Shown: positions 33,022-43,024 of the stretch, one piece after another
Position numbering within the stretch: the stretch's first letter is position 1
Layout: every line of letters begins with the position of its first letter
Assembly (NCBI GenBank): GCA_031292015.1
Contig: JARLHY010000124.1
Location: 1 to 64,000 of the forward strand
DNA from: Negativicutes bacterium
GTDB lineage: Bacteria > Bacillota_C > Negativicutes > Sporomusales_B > JARLHX01
DNA length: 64,000 nucleotides
Direction: 5' to 3'
Translations under genes and position numbers: made by a program
The notes under the pieces: generated by a model
Told to the model about the DNA's origin: nothing
The model's database searches: none
Seen by the model: only the letters and a program-made list of their open reading frames with translations

Positions 33022-34467
33022 CTATTGTAAACCAAAATGTTTTTTCGCGAACCGCAGGGCAGCAGTGGGATGGTACTGCGACAGCAGCCCCACGGCGTAC
33101 AGCAGATACTCGCGGTCGACAACCAGCCTCGGGGACGTCGGCAACAGGGATATCCCGGGGTTTTTCAGAGCCCCGGCGACAATCGCTTCGCTCTCGGCCG
33201 GCTCGGAGTGGGTAAAGATGCCGCCGATGGCGATAATGGTCTCCACCTGCCTCAGGTCCCGGCCCATCGGGGTGCCGGGGGCGATGCCCATGATCGGGTC
33301 GAAGTTCTGGGCAATATAGCCGGCATGCCGCTTGAGGGCCACCTCCACCGCCGCTTCGGCCATGGTGCGGTCGAACAGTTTCTCCTGGTCGCTGCAGGCT
33401 ATGCATTCCGGATTCTTTTCCAGCCGGGCCGCGTACCCGCACAGCGTCTCTTCCCATTCTTCCCCGGCCAGACCGCACTTGGCCAGCAGCCCCTTGGGGC
33501 CGACAGCCTCGACAATGCCCCGCGCGCTGACCCGCAGGCCCAGATTGCCTTCCACCGTGCGGAAGGTCGGCTGTTTCTCGTTGGTCAGCACCAGGCCCTT
33601 CTCCTCGAGACTCAGTTCGTCGAGATGCGGCAGCACCGAATGGATGTCGGTGGTGGCGCCGCCCAGGTCGATGATGGCAAGGTCGCCGCAGCCCTCTTCG
33701 TCAAAGGTGCCTTTGGCCAGCAGCTCGGCTGCCATCAGTACCGCCCCCGGAGTGGGAACCACCTTTTTCACCGTCAGGCGGGACAGCAGTTTGGCCAACC
33801 CCTTGGCCTTGGTAATCTGGTGGATGAACTGCTCGTGAATGGCCTCCCGGGCCGGTTTTACCCGCAGTTCGTGGATGGTCGGCATGACGTTGGGCACCCG
33901 GACGGTGGGAATCTTCGCCTCACTCAGGATGACCTCCACCGCCGGCTGAGCCTCCTGGTTGCCGGCGACAACCACCGTTGCCCGCACCTCGCTCTTGACG
34001 ATGATCCGGGCGTCGGCGACAAGCGAGTCGGTCTCGCCTCCGTCCGTGCCTCCGGCCAGCAGAATAATGTCCGGGCGGATTTCCCGCAGCATTTCCAGCT
34101 TATAATCGCTGTGATCCTCGAAAGACATGACTTCCAGCACCCGCGCGCCGGCGCTCATCGCCACCTCTTTGGCGGCTTTGGCCGTCACCCGTGGCATATA
34201 GCCCATGGCCACCATTCTGAGACCGCCCGCGGCGCTGCTGGTGGAGTAAACCCGGCGGGCATTCAGGGTCTCGCAGCCCAACCTTTCGGCCAGCAGCCGA
34301 CAAACTTCCTCCAGCCCTATGTCGATGTCCTCGACCGTTGTCGGCGCCTGGGCCCTGGCCAGCCACTCCAGTTCCCCGCTCTGAAAGCCGAAAACCGTGG
34401 CCTTGGTAAAGGTGCTGCCGACATCAAAAATTAATAGATCGACTGTCTTTTCCGTGGCTAGCTCCAT
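33022..34467 (-). CDS. MutL/GlmL-like ASKHA ATPase, probable reactivase for methyleneglutarate mutase
   Basis: A 481-residue protein of the MutL/GlmL family encoded beside B12-dependent glutamate mutase in clostridia. The N-terminal phosphate loop 'LLIFDVGSTFTKATVFG' and the second one 'DLAIIDLGGATTDIHSV' (about residues 265-281) are ASKHA (actin/Hsp70-like) ATPase signatures. Such proteins are thought to reactivate or chaperone adenosylcobalamin mutases. It lies between the lyase and the isomerase genes, three genes from the mutase. The start ATG is preceded by AAGGAGAG. The role here is an inference from family and position. Confidence 0.85.
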   Translation of the reverse strand: MELATEKTVDLLIFDVGSTFTKATVFGFQSGELEWLARAQAPTTVEDIDIGLEEVCRLLAERLGCETLNARRVYSTSSAAGGLRMVAMGYMPRVTAKAAKEVAMSAGARVLEVMSFEDHSDYKLEMLREIRPDIILLAGGTDGGETDSLVADARIIVKSEVRATVVVAGNQEAQPAVEVILSEAKIPTVRVPNVMPTIHELRVKPAREAIHEQFIHQITKAKGLAKLLSRLTVKKVVPTPGAVLMAAELLAKGTFDEEGCGDLAIIDLGGATTDIHSVLPHLDELSLEEKGLVLTNEKQPTFRTVEGNLGLRVSARGIVEAVGPKGLLAKCGLAGEEWEETLCGYAARLEKNPECIACSDQEKLFDRTMAEAAVEVALKRHAGYIAQNFDPIMGIAPGTPMGRDLRQVETIIAIGGIFTHSEPAESEAIVAGALKNPGISLLPTSPRLVVDREYLLYAVGLLSQYHPTAALRFAKKHFGLQ

Positions 34468-34477
34468 GGCTCTCTCC

Positions 34478-35623
34478 TTAGTTGTTGCAGATATAGGCGT
34501 AGCCGTCCATCAACCGGCGGGCGGTGCGGGATATCGCGGCCCGGGTCAGGTCGACCTTGCCGTTCTTGACCGCCGCGGTTACCTCAATATCGATGACTCC
34601 GGCCGGATGGCCGATACGGATTATTTTTTCAGCCTTCGGATTGGTGGCCTCATGCACCACCGTGCCCGGGATCCTGGCCGCCGCACCGGTGCAGATGGTA
34701 CCGGTACCGGCGTAGGTTTTATGGATTACCTGCATGAACATCAGCCGGGAGATGAGATCGACGTCACTGGCTTTGATGGGCCTGCCTGTGGTGAAATCCT
34801 CGTAATCGGCCGGCGGGCTGACAAAGGCGATCATCGGGAAGGCCGGGCACTTGTCCAGCGCTTCTTTGGTATCCTTGGCCATGCCGATCATCACCGCCGC
34901 CGTGCCTCGGATGGTTTCCAGCAGCTTCAGCAAGTCGGCATTTGTGTTTACCTGCTGCGGAGTTTCGATACCCGTCAGTTTCAGATCCTTGGCCCGTACG
35001 AACACCATCGGGTTGGCGGCGTCGACGATGCTGACCGTCAGCGGCCCGAAGCCCGGAATGTCCACAACGTCGGTCGGATTGCCTGTCGGCAGCAGTTTGC
35101 CGGTGACCGAGCCGCTGGTATCGGACCAGTCCAGCATGATTTTCGCGCCGGTACCCGGCACGCCGTCACAGACACAGTCGCCCAGCACCGCCACCTCGCC
35201 GTCGGCCATCGGCACGTCGGCGATAATCATCTTGCCGGTATTGGTGTTATGGATCCGCACCGTGGTCAGCTTTTCTCCGGCCCGCACCAGCCCTTCCTGG
35301 ATAGCGAAGGGTCCCACTGCCGAGGAAATGTTGCCGCAGTTGCCGCTGTAATCGATATAGCCCTTGTTGATACTCACCTGGCCGAACGTATAGTCGACAT
35401 CGGCGTCAGCCCGGCTCGCCGGGCCGATGATCGCCAGCTTGCTTGTCAGGGGATCGGCGCCGCCCAGGCCGTCGATCTGGCGGACGTCCGGGCTGCCGAA
35501 GATCTTGCAGATGAGGCTGTCGCGCTCCGCTTTGTCCCGCGGCAGGTCGTTTTCCATCAGAAATACCGCTTTACTGGTGCCGCCGCGCATGATGGCGGCC
35601 CTTACCCGCTTCATCTGGCTCAT
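34478..35623 (-). CDS. mii: 3-Methylitaconate delta-isomerase (PrpF family)
   Basis: A 381-residue PrpF/diaminopimelate-epimerase-fold isomerase. '[21 protein letters not shown]' at the N-terminus, shown here in part, contains the family's RGGTSKG-like motif, and '[17 protein letters not shown]' holds the catalytic Cys. In nicotinate catabolism it shifts the double bond of (R)-3-methylitaconate to give 2,3-dimethylmaleate. The start ATG at 35621-35623 overlaps the mutase stop in an ATGA, coupling translation of consecutive pathway enzymes; the frame reading back to 35656 is not needed. Confidence 0.92.
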   Translation of the reverse strand: MSQMKRVRAAIMRGGTSKAVFLMENDLPRDKAERDSLICKIFGSPDVRQIDGLGGADPLTSKLAIIGPASRADADVDYTFGQVSINKGYIDYSGNCGNISSAVGPFAIQEGLVRAGEKLTTVRIHNTNTGKMIIADVPMADGEVAVLGDCVCDGVPGTGAKIMLDWSDTSGSVTGKLLPTGNPTDVVDIPGFGPLTVSIVDAANPMVFVRAKDLKLTGIETPQQVNTNADLLKLLETIRGTAAVMIGMAKDTKEALDKCPAFPMIAFVSPPADYEDFTTGRPIKASDVDLISRLMFMQVIHKTYAGTGTICTGAAARIPGTVVHEATNPKAEKIIRIGHPAGVIDIEVTAAVKNGKVDLTRAAISRTARRLMDGYAYICNN

Positions 35624-37464
35624 TGCTTGCCCTCCTCGATATGTTTTTGGACCCACTCCACCACTTTCTCCGGCGGAGTGCCTGGTCCGAAAAAGGCGTC
35701 GACAGCCAGGAAGTCTGTCCCTTCGCGCTTCATCTTCTCTTCCATCGCGCCATGTTCTTCTTCTTTTTCCGCTACCCGGCCCCCGGCGATGACTTTCATT
35801 TTATCGCGCTGGCCGAGCTGCTCCAGCCGGGCGCTCACCCGGGGATACAGGACGGTACCCATACCCAGGAGATTGCTGACGCCGATAATGTCGGCTTTGG
35901 CCTCTACCGCGATCTCGGCTACCGTTTCCGGCAGATTCATGCCCCGCAGGAAAATTACCTCAAACCCGGCTTGCTCGAAAGCCTCGCGGATGGTATTGAT
36001 ACCCACCACATGGGCGTCGGCCCCGATGGTGCCGAGAACCATTTTCGTCTTCTTGCTCACCGGTTTGACGCCATCCACCTTTACCGGCTCACTGGTGAAG
36101 GACAGCTTGTCGACAGGCACCTCCGCCGGGCCCCAGCCCGGTACATAGCGGCGCACTCCGTCTTTGTCGCGGTGGGTGCGCACCCCCCGTTTCAGATCCC
36201 AGCCGCCGGCCCGGGGAGCGTCCAGCACTCCTTTTTTCCCGGCCTGAACCACCAGTTCAATCAAGTCTTCGACTCCGTAGCCCCGCCAAAAGTCCGGCCC
36301 GATATCGGTCGGCACCAGGGCAGGCCGCTGCAGTGCCGCGCCCAGAACAGCCATGGCCTCGGCGTAGATTTCCTCTTTACGGCGGTCGATGGCTGGATCG
36401 GCGATATCAATGGCCGCCGTATTCTCAAACACGTTCTGGCTGCCCCAGATGGCTTTGCCCATCGACGCGCCGGTGGGAATACCCACCGATTCGGCGGCCT
36501 TCGGCCGGTAGAAGTCGGCTCCGCCCAGTTTAGCGCTGATGGCCATCCGGGCGAAATGGGCCGATTCGGCGATGAGGTCGGGCGGCGGATTCTGGAAGGT
36601 CTCCGGCACCACGATCAGCGAGCCGCTCCACATTACTTCCTTGAAAGCCCGCATCACCGCAAGGTCGGCCAACAGGTTGATGCCAGCGACGTTCATCTGC
36701 AGCGCGCTGAGCTGCCGCGGCAATCCGGCCAGCACCGCCAGGCCTTCGGACAGGAGGCACATCGCCAGCGCCATGCCGTCGGTGCCGCCGATATTGTTGA
36801 GATGCTTATGGGATTCGATCTGGGCGAAAATATTGTTTTCGGCACAAATCTGCATTGATTTGAAGCCGTTCATCACCTTGGTCTTGTAGTCATGAATGCC
36901 GCGGCCGCCGAAATGGACGTGGATGACCGGGCCGATATCGGTGCCGTCGAACCCGGCGATCAGGGCGTTGACAATCGAAAGATGCGGCGTGTCGCCGGTG
37001 GCGTTGATTCGCATCGGGTGCTTGGCTCCGCCGCCCAGGGCCACGAACTCCCGCTCACCCAGCGGCGTGATGCCGCCTTTGCCCCGGGACTGCTCGATCA
37101 GCTCCGCTCCGTCCAGCGGATCGATATGCCGTGTGGCTTCGGAGTGAACGAAGTGAAACAGGCTGAGCCCGAGATCTTCGGCGGTTTTGTACATATCCGT
37201 CGATTCGCGTAGTGTCTCCTCGGCGCTGTTGCGGCCAAGAATCGGGTTTTGCACCGGAATGCCGCTCTTTTTGGCCTGTTCGGCCAGTTGCCAGATGCGG
37301 TAGCCGCTGCGCTCCACCCCGTGGACTGTGCGCGGATAAGGCCCCGGCAGCCCGTCGATATCTCCGTCCGCCGTCACCTTGGGCATCGGTACCTGAAACA
37401 CCCGCTCGTAGGCCTCCAGCCGTTCCCGGTCAGCCAGCAGTATCTCTTTGGTAAGCTCTTGCAT
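35620..37464 (-). CDS. mgm: 2-Methyleneglutarate mutase (adenosylcobalamin-dependent)
   Basis: A 614-residue B12 enzyme. The N-terminal 450 residues form the substrate barrel of the methylmalonyl-CoA/glutamate mutase superfamily. The C-terminal cobalamin-binding domain has the base-off motif 'GADAHVVG' (D-x-H-x-x-G), 'VSNLLGMG' and '[11 protein letters not shown]'. The enzyme rearranges 2-methyleneglutarate to (R)-3-methylitaconate, and the size equals that known for the E. barkeri enzyme. The start ATG follows AGAGAGGGG. It sits directly between dmdB and mii, a pathway-consistent order, with a MutL-like helper further downstream. Confidence 0.95.
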   Translation of the reverse strand: MQELTKEILLADRERLEAYERVFQVPMPKVTADGDIDGLPGPYPRTVHGVERSGYRIWQLAEQAKKSGIPVQNPILGRNSAEETLRESTDMYKTAEDLGLSLFHFVHSEATRHIDPLDGAELIEQSRGKGGITPLGEREFVALGGGAKHPMRINATGDTPHLSIVNALIAGFDGTDIGPVIHVHFGGRGIHDYKTKVMNGFKSMQICAENNIFAQIESHKHLNNIGGTDGMALAMCLLSEGLAVLAGLPRQLSALQMNVAGINLLADLAVMRAFKEVMWSGSLIVVPETFQNPPPDLIAESAHFARMAISAKLGGADFYRPKAAESVGIPTGASMGKAIWGSQNVFENTAAIDIADPAIDRRKEEIYAEAMAVLGAALQRPALVPTDIGPDFWRGYGVEDLIELVVQAGKKGVLDAPRAGGWDLKRGVRTHRDKDGVRRYVPGWGPAEVPVDKLSFTSEPVKVDGVKPVSKKTKMVLGTIGADAHVVGINTIREAFEQAGFEVIFLRGMNLPETVAEIAVEAKADIIGVSNLLGMGTVLYPRVSARLEQLGQRDKMKVIAGGRVAEKEEEHGAMEEKMKREGTDFLAVDAFFGPGTPPEKVVEWVQKHIEEGKQ

Positions 37465-37466
37465 AC

Positions 37467-37976
37467 TTATCCCCTCTCTTTCGCGAGCTGGCGGCGCACC
37501 TTGTTGATCAGGCCGCCGGCAGCCAAGACAGCAATCACATTTTCTCCCGGAACCTGCCCGTTGATCCTTGAGCCGTCAGGCAGAACCACCTGAGCGCTGC
37601 TGACGTCGGCGGCGACGATATCGCCGTCCTCGACCCTTCCGCCCAGATCCACCTGCAGCACCGGCAATCCGATGTTGATGGCGTTGCGCCGGAAAATCCG
37701 GGCAAAGGAGGCGGCAATGACCAGCGCCACTCCGGCGTCTTTCAGCGCCAGCGGCGCCTGCTCCCGACTTGAACCGCAGCCGAAATTGCCGCCGGCGACA
37801 ATGATATCGCCAGGGGATACCTCGGCGGCGAAATTCGGCCGGGGACTGCCGGCCATGGCGCAGCCCTTCAGTTGTTCCCGCGGGTACGCCATGGCGTACC
37901 CCGGGAGGATCTGATCCGTATCCACACTGTCGCCGAACAGCCAGACCCGGCCGCTGAATACCAGTTCTTCCGCCAT
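37467..37976 (-). CDS. dmdB: 2,3-Dimethylmalate dehydratase, small subunit (LeuD-like)
   Basis: A 169-residue swivel-domain subunit of the aconitase family. '[16 protein letters not shown]' and '[20 protein letters not shown]' are the typical LeuD/HacB sequences that shape the substrate pocket. With DmdA it hydrates dimethylmaleate to (2R,3S)-2,3-dimethylmalate. The ATG at 37974-37976 follows GGAGGGAAGTAAT; the gene is one base from the dmdA stop. Isopropylmalate isomerase is the alternative, but no leuA/leuB are near and the surrounding genes are all of the nicotinate pathway. Confidence 0.92.
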   Translation of the reverse strand: MAEELVFSGRVWLFGDSVDTDQILPGYAMAYPREQLKGCAMAGSPRPNFAAEVSPGDIIVAGGNFGCGSSREQAPLALKDAGVALVIAASFARIFRRNAINIGLPVLQVDLGGRVEDGDIVAADVSSAQVVLPDGSRINGQVPGENVIAVLAAGGLINKVRRQLAKERG

Positions 37977-37977
37977 A

Positions 37978-39183
37978 TTACTTCCCTCCTAACGCCGCTG
38001 CCGTCCCGGGCGACGCAATGACGCCCGCGGCTGCGGTTTCGGCCGCCGTTCGCGGTGAGGCCAGATATATTTTTGCTTCCTTCGCGCCCATCCGGCCCGG
38101 GAAATTGCGATTGGTGGTCGATACCACCACATCCTCGGCTGCCACCAAACCCATGTGGCCGCCGAAACACGGCCCGCAGGCCGGGTTGGTGACCACCGCG
38201 CCCGCCTGAAGGAAAACATCGGTCAAGCCTTCTTTTTCCATCGCCTCGGCTACCCGGCGCGAGGCCGGCAGCACAACGCAGTTCACATCAGGGTGAACCG
38301 GTTTTGCGCGAAAAACCGCCGCCGCTTCCCGCATATCGGCCAGCCGGCCGTTGGTGCAGGAACCGATCACTACCTGGGTGACCGGCAGCCCGGCCAGCTC
38401 GGCCACCGGCCGGACATTGGCCGGCGACGGCGGACAGGCCAGCACCGGCACGAATTCAGCCACATCAAACCGGTGCGTGGCCGCCACCGGTCCCAGATCC
38501 GTATCTTCCGAAAAATAGCTGAGCATGGCCCCCATCTCGATGGCCATGTTGCTGATCGTCATTTTTTCCGCCAGCGACGCCTGCCGTACCCAGCTGCCGC
38601 AGAAAATCACCGCCTTGTCGGTGAAGCCGTTGGTGCCGAAGACGCCGACCAGCCGCAGCACCACGTCCTTGGCGTACACCCCGGGAGCCGGAAGCCCCTC
38701 CAGGATGACAGCCTCGGTCGGTGGCACTTCGATATCCAGCGTCCCGGTAGCCATCGCCGCCGCCAGCTCGGTGGAACCGACGCCAAAGGCCAGTACTCCG
38801 TAAGCGCCGGCCGTACAGGTGTGAGAATCGGCGCCTACCAGAACCGCGCCCCGCGGCAGGGCGAACTCCTCGGAGAGCAGTTGATGGCATACCCCCTCGC
38901 CCTTGTCGAACAGGCGAAAGCCGTAGCGCCGGGCGAATCCCCGCATCGCGTTGTGGCACTGCCTGGCCTGGACGGTGGGGGCCGGATAGATATGATCAAG
39001 GATAAAAACTACTTTGCCGGGGTCAAACACTTTGTCCACCCCGATTTCTTCAAAGGGAGCCAGGGCCAGGGGTGCGGTGACATCGTGGCCCATCGCCAGG
39101 TCCACTTTAACGGTGATGTCTTCCCCCACTTTTACCGCGCCTCGTCCGGCGGCGGCGGCCAGATATCGTTCGATCTCGTTCAC
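37978..39183 (-). CDS. dmdA: 2,3-Dimethylmalate dehydratase, large subunit (LeuC-like)
   Basis: A 401-residue aconitase-superfamily protein carrying the [4Fe-4S] cluster. '[20 protein letters not shown]' contains one cluster Cys region, '[12 protein letters not shown]' and '[10 protein letters not shown]' the others. Length is that of the archaeal/clostridial LeuC type rather than full aconitase. Start is GTG at 39181-39183, seven bases after AGGAGG. The partner small subunit gene follows by one base. The pair performs the hydration step before the lyase. Confidence 0.93.
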   Translation of the reverse strand: MNEIERYLAAAAGRGAVKVGEDITVKVDLAMGHDVTAPLALAPFEEIGVDKVFDPGKVVFILDHIYPAPTVQARQCHNAMRGFARRYGFRLFDKGEGVCHQLLSEEFALPRGAVLVGADSHTCTAGAYGVLAFGVGSTELAAAMATGTLDIEVPPTEAVILEGLPAPGVYAKDVVLRLVGVFGTNGFTDKAVIFCGSWVRQASLAEKMTISNMAIEMGAMLSYFSEDTDLGPVAATHRFDVAEFVPVLACPPSPANVRPVAELAGLPVTQVVIGSCTNGRLADMREAAAVFRAKPVHPDVNCVVLPASRRVAEAMEKEGLTDVFLQAGAVVTNPACGPCFGGHMGLVAAEDVVVSTTNRNFPGRMGAKEAKIYLASPRTAAETAAAGVIASPGTAAALGGK

Positions 39184-39194
39184 CGAGCATCCTC

Positions 39195-40610
39195 CTAGTC
39201 GACAACTTCGATGTTGAGTTTGGTGGCCGCCTGCCGGGCCTCTTCCAGCGACGGTGTCGCATCCTTGAGCACCAGCCGCGCGCCGCCGCGGTTTAAGCTG
39301 GCGACCATCGCATTCCGGCCGCTGGCGAATACCGTGATCCGCTGCAGCTGTGGTTCGTCGACCTCCTCGATGGTCACCTTCAGTCGCGCCTGGCGCACCC
39401 GGTCGATGATTTCGCGGTACAGCTGGGCGTTGTCCGTGCCGGCGCCGTAAACCGCCGCCATCAAAATCCCGGGAACATTGATGCCGCGCCGGGCAAAAAG
39501 CTCGGGATACAGTTCGATCTTGACGCCGGTGATCTCGCCCTGAGCCAGGGCATGGGCAATCCGGCCCGCGTTGGTTGGTGATCCGACCGCCTGGCTTGAG
39601 CCGCCGACCACTGCCTCGCCGAACGGCTTGATGATCGAGTTGGCTCGGGCCGCCAGGGCGCGGGCCTCCTGCCGGGCCGCCTCCACTGTATCTTCGATCC
39701 GGGCCGCTTCTTTGGCCTTGATCGCCGGATCGATGTATTCTTCCACCCCGTCATGGGTCTTGAAAAACGGTTCCATATAGCGGATGACCACTGGAACGAT
39801 ATGTTTTGCCGATACCGGGTGCACCGCCGCCGCCATGGCGATCATGACATCCGGCGGAACGGTCACCGGGATCGACGTTTTTACCACAAGATTGGCTGCC
39901 AGACAACCGATGGCCACGCCGCCCCCCAGATGGGTCGAGCACAGGCCCGCCACCATGACCCTGGGAGTGCAGGGATTGCCGATAGTCGGCGACAGCGCCA
40001 GGACGATGGCTTTCCCCACCTGCTCCGGCGTCCCGCCGATCATTTCCGCGACCACCGCCGCCGTCGCTGCTGCGCCGGCGCCAAAGCCTTCCATATTGCA
40101 GCCGGTGGTGGTTTTTCCCACCCGGAATATCCCGCCGATTTTGAGCATCAGCGCCGTCAGGCGGGCTAATTTTTCTTTGTCCTGGACCGTCTCGGTCAGC
40201 GTTTTCATCAGCCCGGTGAAGGTGCAGGAATCACCGGTGCCGGCGCAGGGTTGCAGACCGACCGAGTGATTGCCCACCTGGGCGGCCAGGGTATAACGCA
40301 GGGCTTTGTCGACAAACGGGTCACCGCTCAGAGCGATGTCGCCGTCCGCCAGTTCTTTGCCCAGTGTTCCCATCAGAAAACTGGAGCCGGCCGTCAGTCC
40401 GATCTCCATCGCGTACAGGTTGTGGCAGAAAGCGTCCGTCACCGCCGAAGCCACCTGTTCTTTACTCATCTTATTTACCGCCATCGCCTCGGCGATGACC
40501 ACTTCCCCGACGGTGGTGCCGGCTTCTTTCGCCAGGTCGATGCAGTCACCGATAGTCAAACCCCCGAGCTGCAAGCCCTTCTGACTGACCAGCTGCAAAA
40601 CTTTGTCCAC
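39195..40610 (-). CDS. hmd: 2-(Hydroxymethyl)glutarate dehydratase (serine-dehydratase-like, [4Fe-4S])
   Basis: About 471 residues related to the alpha chain of Fe-S L-serine dehydratase. The 'GLQPCAGTGDSCTFTGLM' block and 'IGNPCTPRVMVAGLCSTHLGG' supply cysteines fitting the family's [4Fe-4S] site. In E. barkeri a serine-dehydratase-like protein was predicted to convert (S)-2-(hydroxymethyl)glutarate to 2-methyleneglutarate, and this gene is in the equivalent place between hgd and dmdA. Start GTG at 40608-40610, eight bases after GGGAGG, was preferred over GTG 40637. No serine-metabolism genes are near. Confidence 0.88.
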   Translation of the reverse strand: MDKVLQLVSQKGLQLGGLTIGDCIDLAKEAGTTVGEVVIAEAMAVNKMSKEQVASAVTDAFCHNLYAMEIGLTAGSSFLMGTLGKELADGDIALSGDPFVDKALRYTLAAQVGNHSVGLQPCAGTGDSCTFTGLMKTLTETVQDKEKLARLTALMLKIGGIFRVGKTTTGCNMEGFGAGAAATAAVVAEMIGGTPEQVGKAIVLALSPTIGNPCTPRVMVAGLCSTHLGGGVAIGCLAANLVVKTSIPVTVPPDVMIAMAAAVHPVSAKHIVPVVIRYMEPFFKTHDGVEEYIDPAIKAKEAARIEDTVEAARQEARALAARANSIIKPFGEAVVGGSSQAVGSPTNAGRIAHALAQGEITGVKIELYPELFARRGINVPGILMAAVYGAGTDNAQLYREIIDRVRQARLKVTIEEVDEPQLQRITVFASGRNAMVASLNRGGARLVLKDATPSLEEARQAATKLNIEVVD

Positions 40611-40680
40611 AGGAGTCTCCTCCCTTTCCTCTCTCACTTCAACATCCCTTTATCACAGCCGGTTGTATCCAGCCATATCT

Positions 40681-41571
40681 CTAAGTACGGACTTTGACCC
40701 CCGCGAGTTCCTCCTGCATGGCGACCACAGCCGAAATATCCTTGCGGCCCAGTCCCTTGGCCCGGGCGGTTTCGTATATCTGCCCGGCGATATTGGTCAG
40801 CAGCAGCGGCAACCCAAGTTCCTTGCCGGTCTGACTGGCCATCTCCAGATCCTTGTACTGCAGGTCCACTGCGAAGCCTGGTTCGAAATTCCCTTTGAGC
40901 ACGAAGTTGGGAACCTTGGCTTCCAGAGCGTAGCTGCGGCCCGAACTCGCCGCGATCACGTCGAACATGACCTGCGGATCAAGGCCGGCCTTCACCCCCA
41001 GGGTCATGGCCTCAGCCACCGCCGCCATATTGATCCCCAGCAGCAGGTTGTTCACAAGCTTCACCGTGTCGCCGGAGCCTACCGGCCCCACATGATAGAT
41101 TTTTTTCCCCAGCACCGACAGAACCTCGCGACAGGCCTCCAGCACCTCGGTCCGGCCGCCGGCCATGATCGTCAGGCTGCCTGCCGTGGCCCCGGCTACG
41201 CCGCCGCTGACCGGGGCGTCGATATAATCCACTTCCCTGGCCTGGGCCAGGGCGGCCATTTTCTTGGTATGACCCGGCGTGACGCTGCTCATGTCGATAA
41301 TGACCTGACCCGGACGGCTGCCGGCCAAGAGGCCGTCGGCACCGCTTAGTACCGCCTCGACGATGGCGTTGTTCGGCAGCATGGTGATGATGATCTCCGC
41401 CGCCTGGGCCACCGCCTTCGGCGTCAGGGCCCGCTTGGCTCCTTTGGCTGTCAGTTCTGCCACTGCGCTCTCCACCACGTCATACACCGTCAGGGAATAC
41501 CCGGCCTGAAGCAAGTTGGCCGCCATCGGGCGACCCATCGCCCCCAGGCCGATAAAGCCTACTGTACGCAT
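40681..41571 (-). CDS. hgd: 2-(Hydroxymethyl)glutarate dehydrogenase (2-formylglutarate reductase)
   Basis: A 296-residue beta-hydroxyacid dehydrogenase. It has the N-terminal Rossmann motif 'GFIGLGAMGRPMAANLLQAG', the substrate-binding 'DAPVSGGVAGATAGSLTIM' and the catalytic lysine in 'DTVKLVNNLLLG'. In the pathway it reduces (S)-2-formylglutarate with NADH to (S)-2-(hydroxymethyl)glutarate. The ATG follows GGAGGAACAAT. Other members act on 3-hydroxyisobutyrate or tartronate semialdehyde; the setting between hmd and hnr/ena decides in favour of hgd. Confidence 0.92.
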   Translation of the reverse strand: MRTVGFIGLGAMGRPMAANLLQAGYSLTVYDVVESAVAELTAKGAKRALTPKAVAQAAEIIITMLPNNAIVEAVLSGADGLLAGSRPGQVIIDMSSVTPGHTKKMAALAQAREVDYIDAPVSGGVAGATAGSLTIMAGGRTEVLEACREVLSVLGKKIYHVGPVGSGDTVKLVNNLLLGINMAAVAEAMTLGVKAGLDPQVMFDVIAASSGRSYALEAKVPNFVLKGNFEPGFAVDLQYKDLEMASQTGKELGLPLLLTNIAGQIYETARAKGLGRKDISAVVAMQEELAGVKVRT

Positions 41572-41581
41572 ATTGTTCCTC

Positions 41582-42160
41582 CTAACGCAGGCCGTCTTCG
41601 CCTTTGACCTGATCGACGGTCAGCCCGCCAACCCGCGCCAGCGGACGTCCGGAATCGGTAACGACAATAATCAGGGCAATTTCGTTGGTTCGCGGGCCGT
41701 CAGGCACCCGGACTTCCATCGCATCGAAATGAGTCCGCACATAAGCGGCGTTCTTGTGGCCCAGCGGCACGTCGATAGCCGTGCCCGGGCCGCCCATTTT
41801 CTTGGCTGACGGCAAAATAGCCTTGCCGCCGCCTACGTTTTCGCGGATCGGCGTTCCCAGTTTGGGATGCAGCAGCGCCGCAGCGTGTTCCAGTTCCCCG
41901 TCCAGCCCGACGATAGCCGCCTTGCCGTAGCTCTCCACCTTTTCCGGCGCGATGCCGAGAGCCTCTACCGCCTTTTTCGTCAGCAATGCACCCAGTTCCA
42001 GGCTGGCATCGATGAGCGGCGTCAGATCCTCGACATATTTTCCGGCGTAGGGATTGGTGATGATGGCTATCGCCGCCGCCTTGCGGGTCGGCTTTGCCAG
42101 CTCCCGCCCTGATTCCCGCCTGGTTTCTTCCACAACTGTCACGACTTTACGAATTTCCAT
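41582..42160 (-). CDS. AA_synth-family protein of unknown role in nicotinate catabolism
   Basis: A 192-residue soluble protein of the 'amino acid synthesis' family (PF06684), whose biochemical activity is not established. Recognisable blocks are 'ITNPYAGKYVEDLTPLID', 'YGKAAIVGLDGELEHAAALLHPKLG' and 'PLGHKNAAYVRTHFDAME'. Its ATG (42158-42160) lies inside the end of the UPF0280 gene, a 22-base overlap, so the two are translationally coupled. It stands between the gene for the covalent-flavin enzyme Hnr and hgd. A role in stereochemistry or in handling 2-formylglutarate or other labile intermediates is conceivable but unproven. Confidence 0.85.
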   Translation of the reverse strand: MEIRKVVTVVEETRRESGRELAKPTRKAAAIAIITNPYAGKYVEDLTPLIDASLELGALLTKKAVEALGIAPEKVESYGKAAIVGLDGELEHAAALLHPKLGTPIRENVGGGKAILPSAKKMGGPGTAIDVPLGHKNAAYVRTHFDAMEVRVPDGPRTNEIALIIVVTDSGRPLARVGGLTVDQVKGEDGLR

Positions 42161-43017
42161 TGTAAACCCTCCTTAATTTGAATATTGCAAACCGGAGCAG
42201 CAAAACCCTCCGGAATCATTACCCCAAAATTTCCGATGAACAGCGCCGCTCCGCAAATCAGCCCGAGCCGGTGGCATTCATCAGCCCGCCGCCAGCCGCC
42301 CAAAAGCGCCGCCTGGATAACTTCCGGCGGCAGGGGACCGACCTCGCGCACCACCAGGTGGCCGGCGATGTCGGTCAGGGGATCCAGTGCCTCGGCCCGG
42401 ACCAGCTTGATGGCCGGATGGGCGGCAAAAGTTGCGTTGCCGATACTGGTGGCGCAGGCGTCAGCCAGAGCGGCTGTTTTCGCCGCCACCACCGCGGCGG
42501 TGGCGATACCTTTGGTGAAACTGCGCCCACCCAGGCCGCTGGTGGTCACGCCGCCGATGTCATCGCCCGCTTTGACGGTGAGGACATGGGTGGGTGGTGC
42601 GTCAATCGCCGGAGCGATGCCGACCTCCACCGAATAGCCCTCAGCCAGACGAAGGGCGATGTCGCCGCCGTTATTCACGATTACCTTGGTCGCACCGTGG
42701 TCCTGCAGGTATTCGGCCGTCAGATCGGCCACCGTGCCGGCTACCGCCGCCATCGGGGTCAGGTCGGCGTCGCCCGAGGCCCGGACCGCTGTCACCATCC
42801 GGCGCAGCACCTCCGGAAACGCGCCGGTGTCGCCGATGGCGTGCTGGGGGCTGGCTGCGGCTTTTTTGACCGCAGCCAGCTCCCCGATCAGCTTCATCGC
42901 ATACCGCGCCGCGTCCCCGGCCAAGCCCTCGGCCAGGCCCGGACCCTCGGCCTGAATCACCATCTGGGTCGGGCCGTAGTCAAGTCTGACCGTACCGGGA
43001 CCGCGAACTTCGATCAT
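42139..43017 (-). CDS. UPF0280-family protein (ApbE-like fold)
   Basis: A 292-residue protein of the UPF0280 family. 'IVNNGGDIALRL', 'DDIGGVTTSGLGGRSFTKGIATAAVVA' (in part) and 'ADACATSIGNAT' match the pattern of FMN transferase ApbE ('NIGGDI', 'ADALAT'), and structures of this family fall in the ApbE-like superfamily. It is directly downstream of hnr, whose product in E. barkeri has a covalently bound flavin. The obvious hypothesis is that it attaches or processes that flavin. The C-terminal 60 residues do not resemble ApbE. It overlaps the AA_synth gene. Confidence 0.82.
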   Translation of the reverse strand: MIEVRGPGTVRLDYGPTQMVIQAEGPGLAEGLAGDAARYAMKLIGELAAVKKAAASPQHAIGDTGAFPEVLRRMVTAVRASGDADLTPMAAVAGTVADLTAEYLQDHGATKVIVNNGGDIALRLAEGYSVEVGIAPAIDAPPTHVLTVKAGDDIGGVTTSGLGGRSFTKGIATAAVVAAKTAALADACATSIGNATFAAHPAIKLVRAEALDPLTDIAGHLVVREVGPLPPEVIQAALLGGWRRADECHRLGLICGAALFIGNFGVMIPEGFAAPVCNIQIKEGLQWKFVKS

Positions 43018-43024
43018 GATTGAA

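Noticed and set aside
37467..39183. Leucine biosynthesis genes leuC/leuD
   Set aside because: The sequences fit the LeuC/LeuD families, but no leuA or leuB is near and the genes sit between hmd and mgm, so the dimethylmalate dehydratase assignment is preferred.
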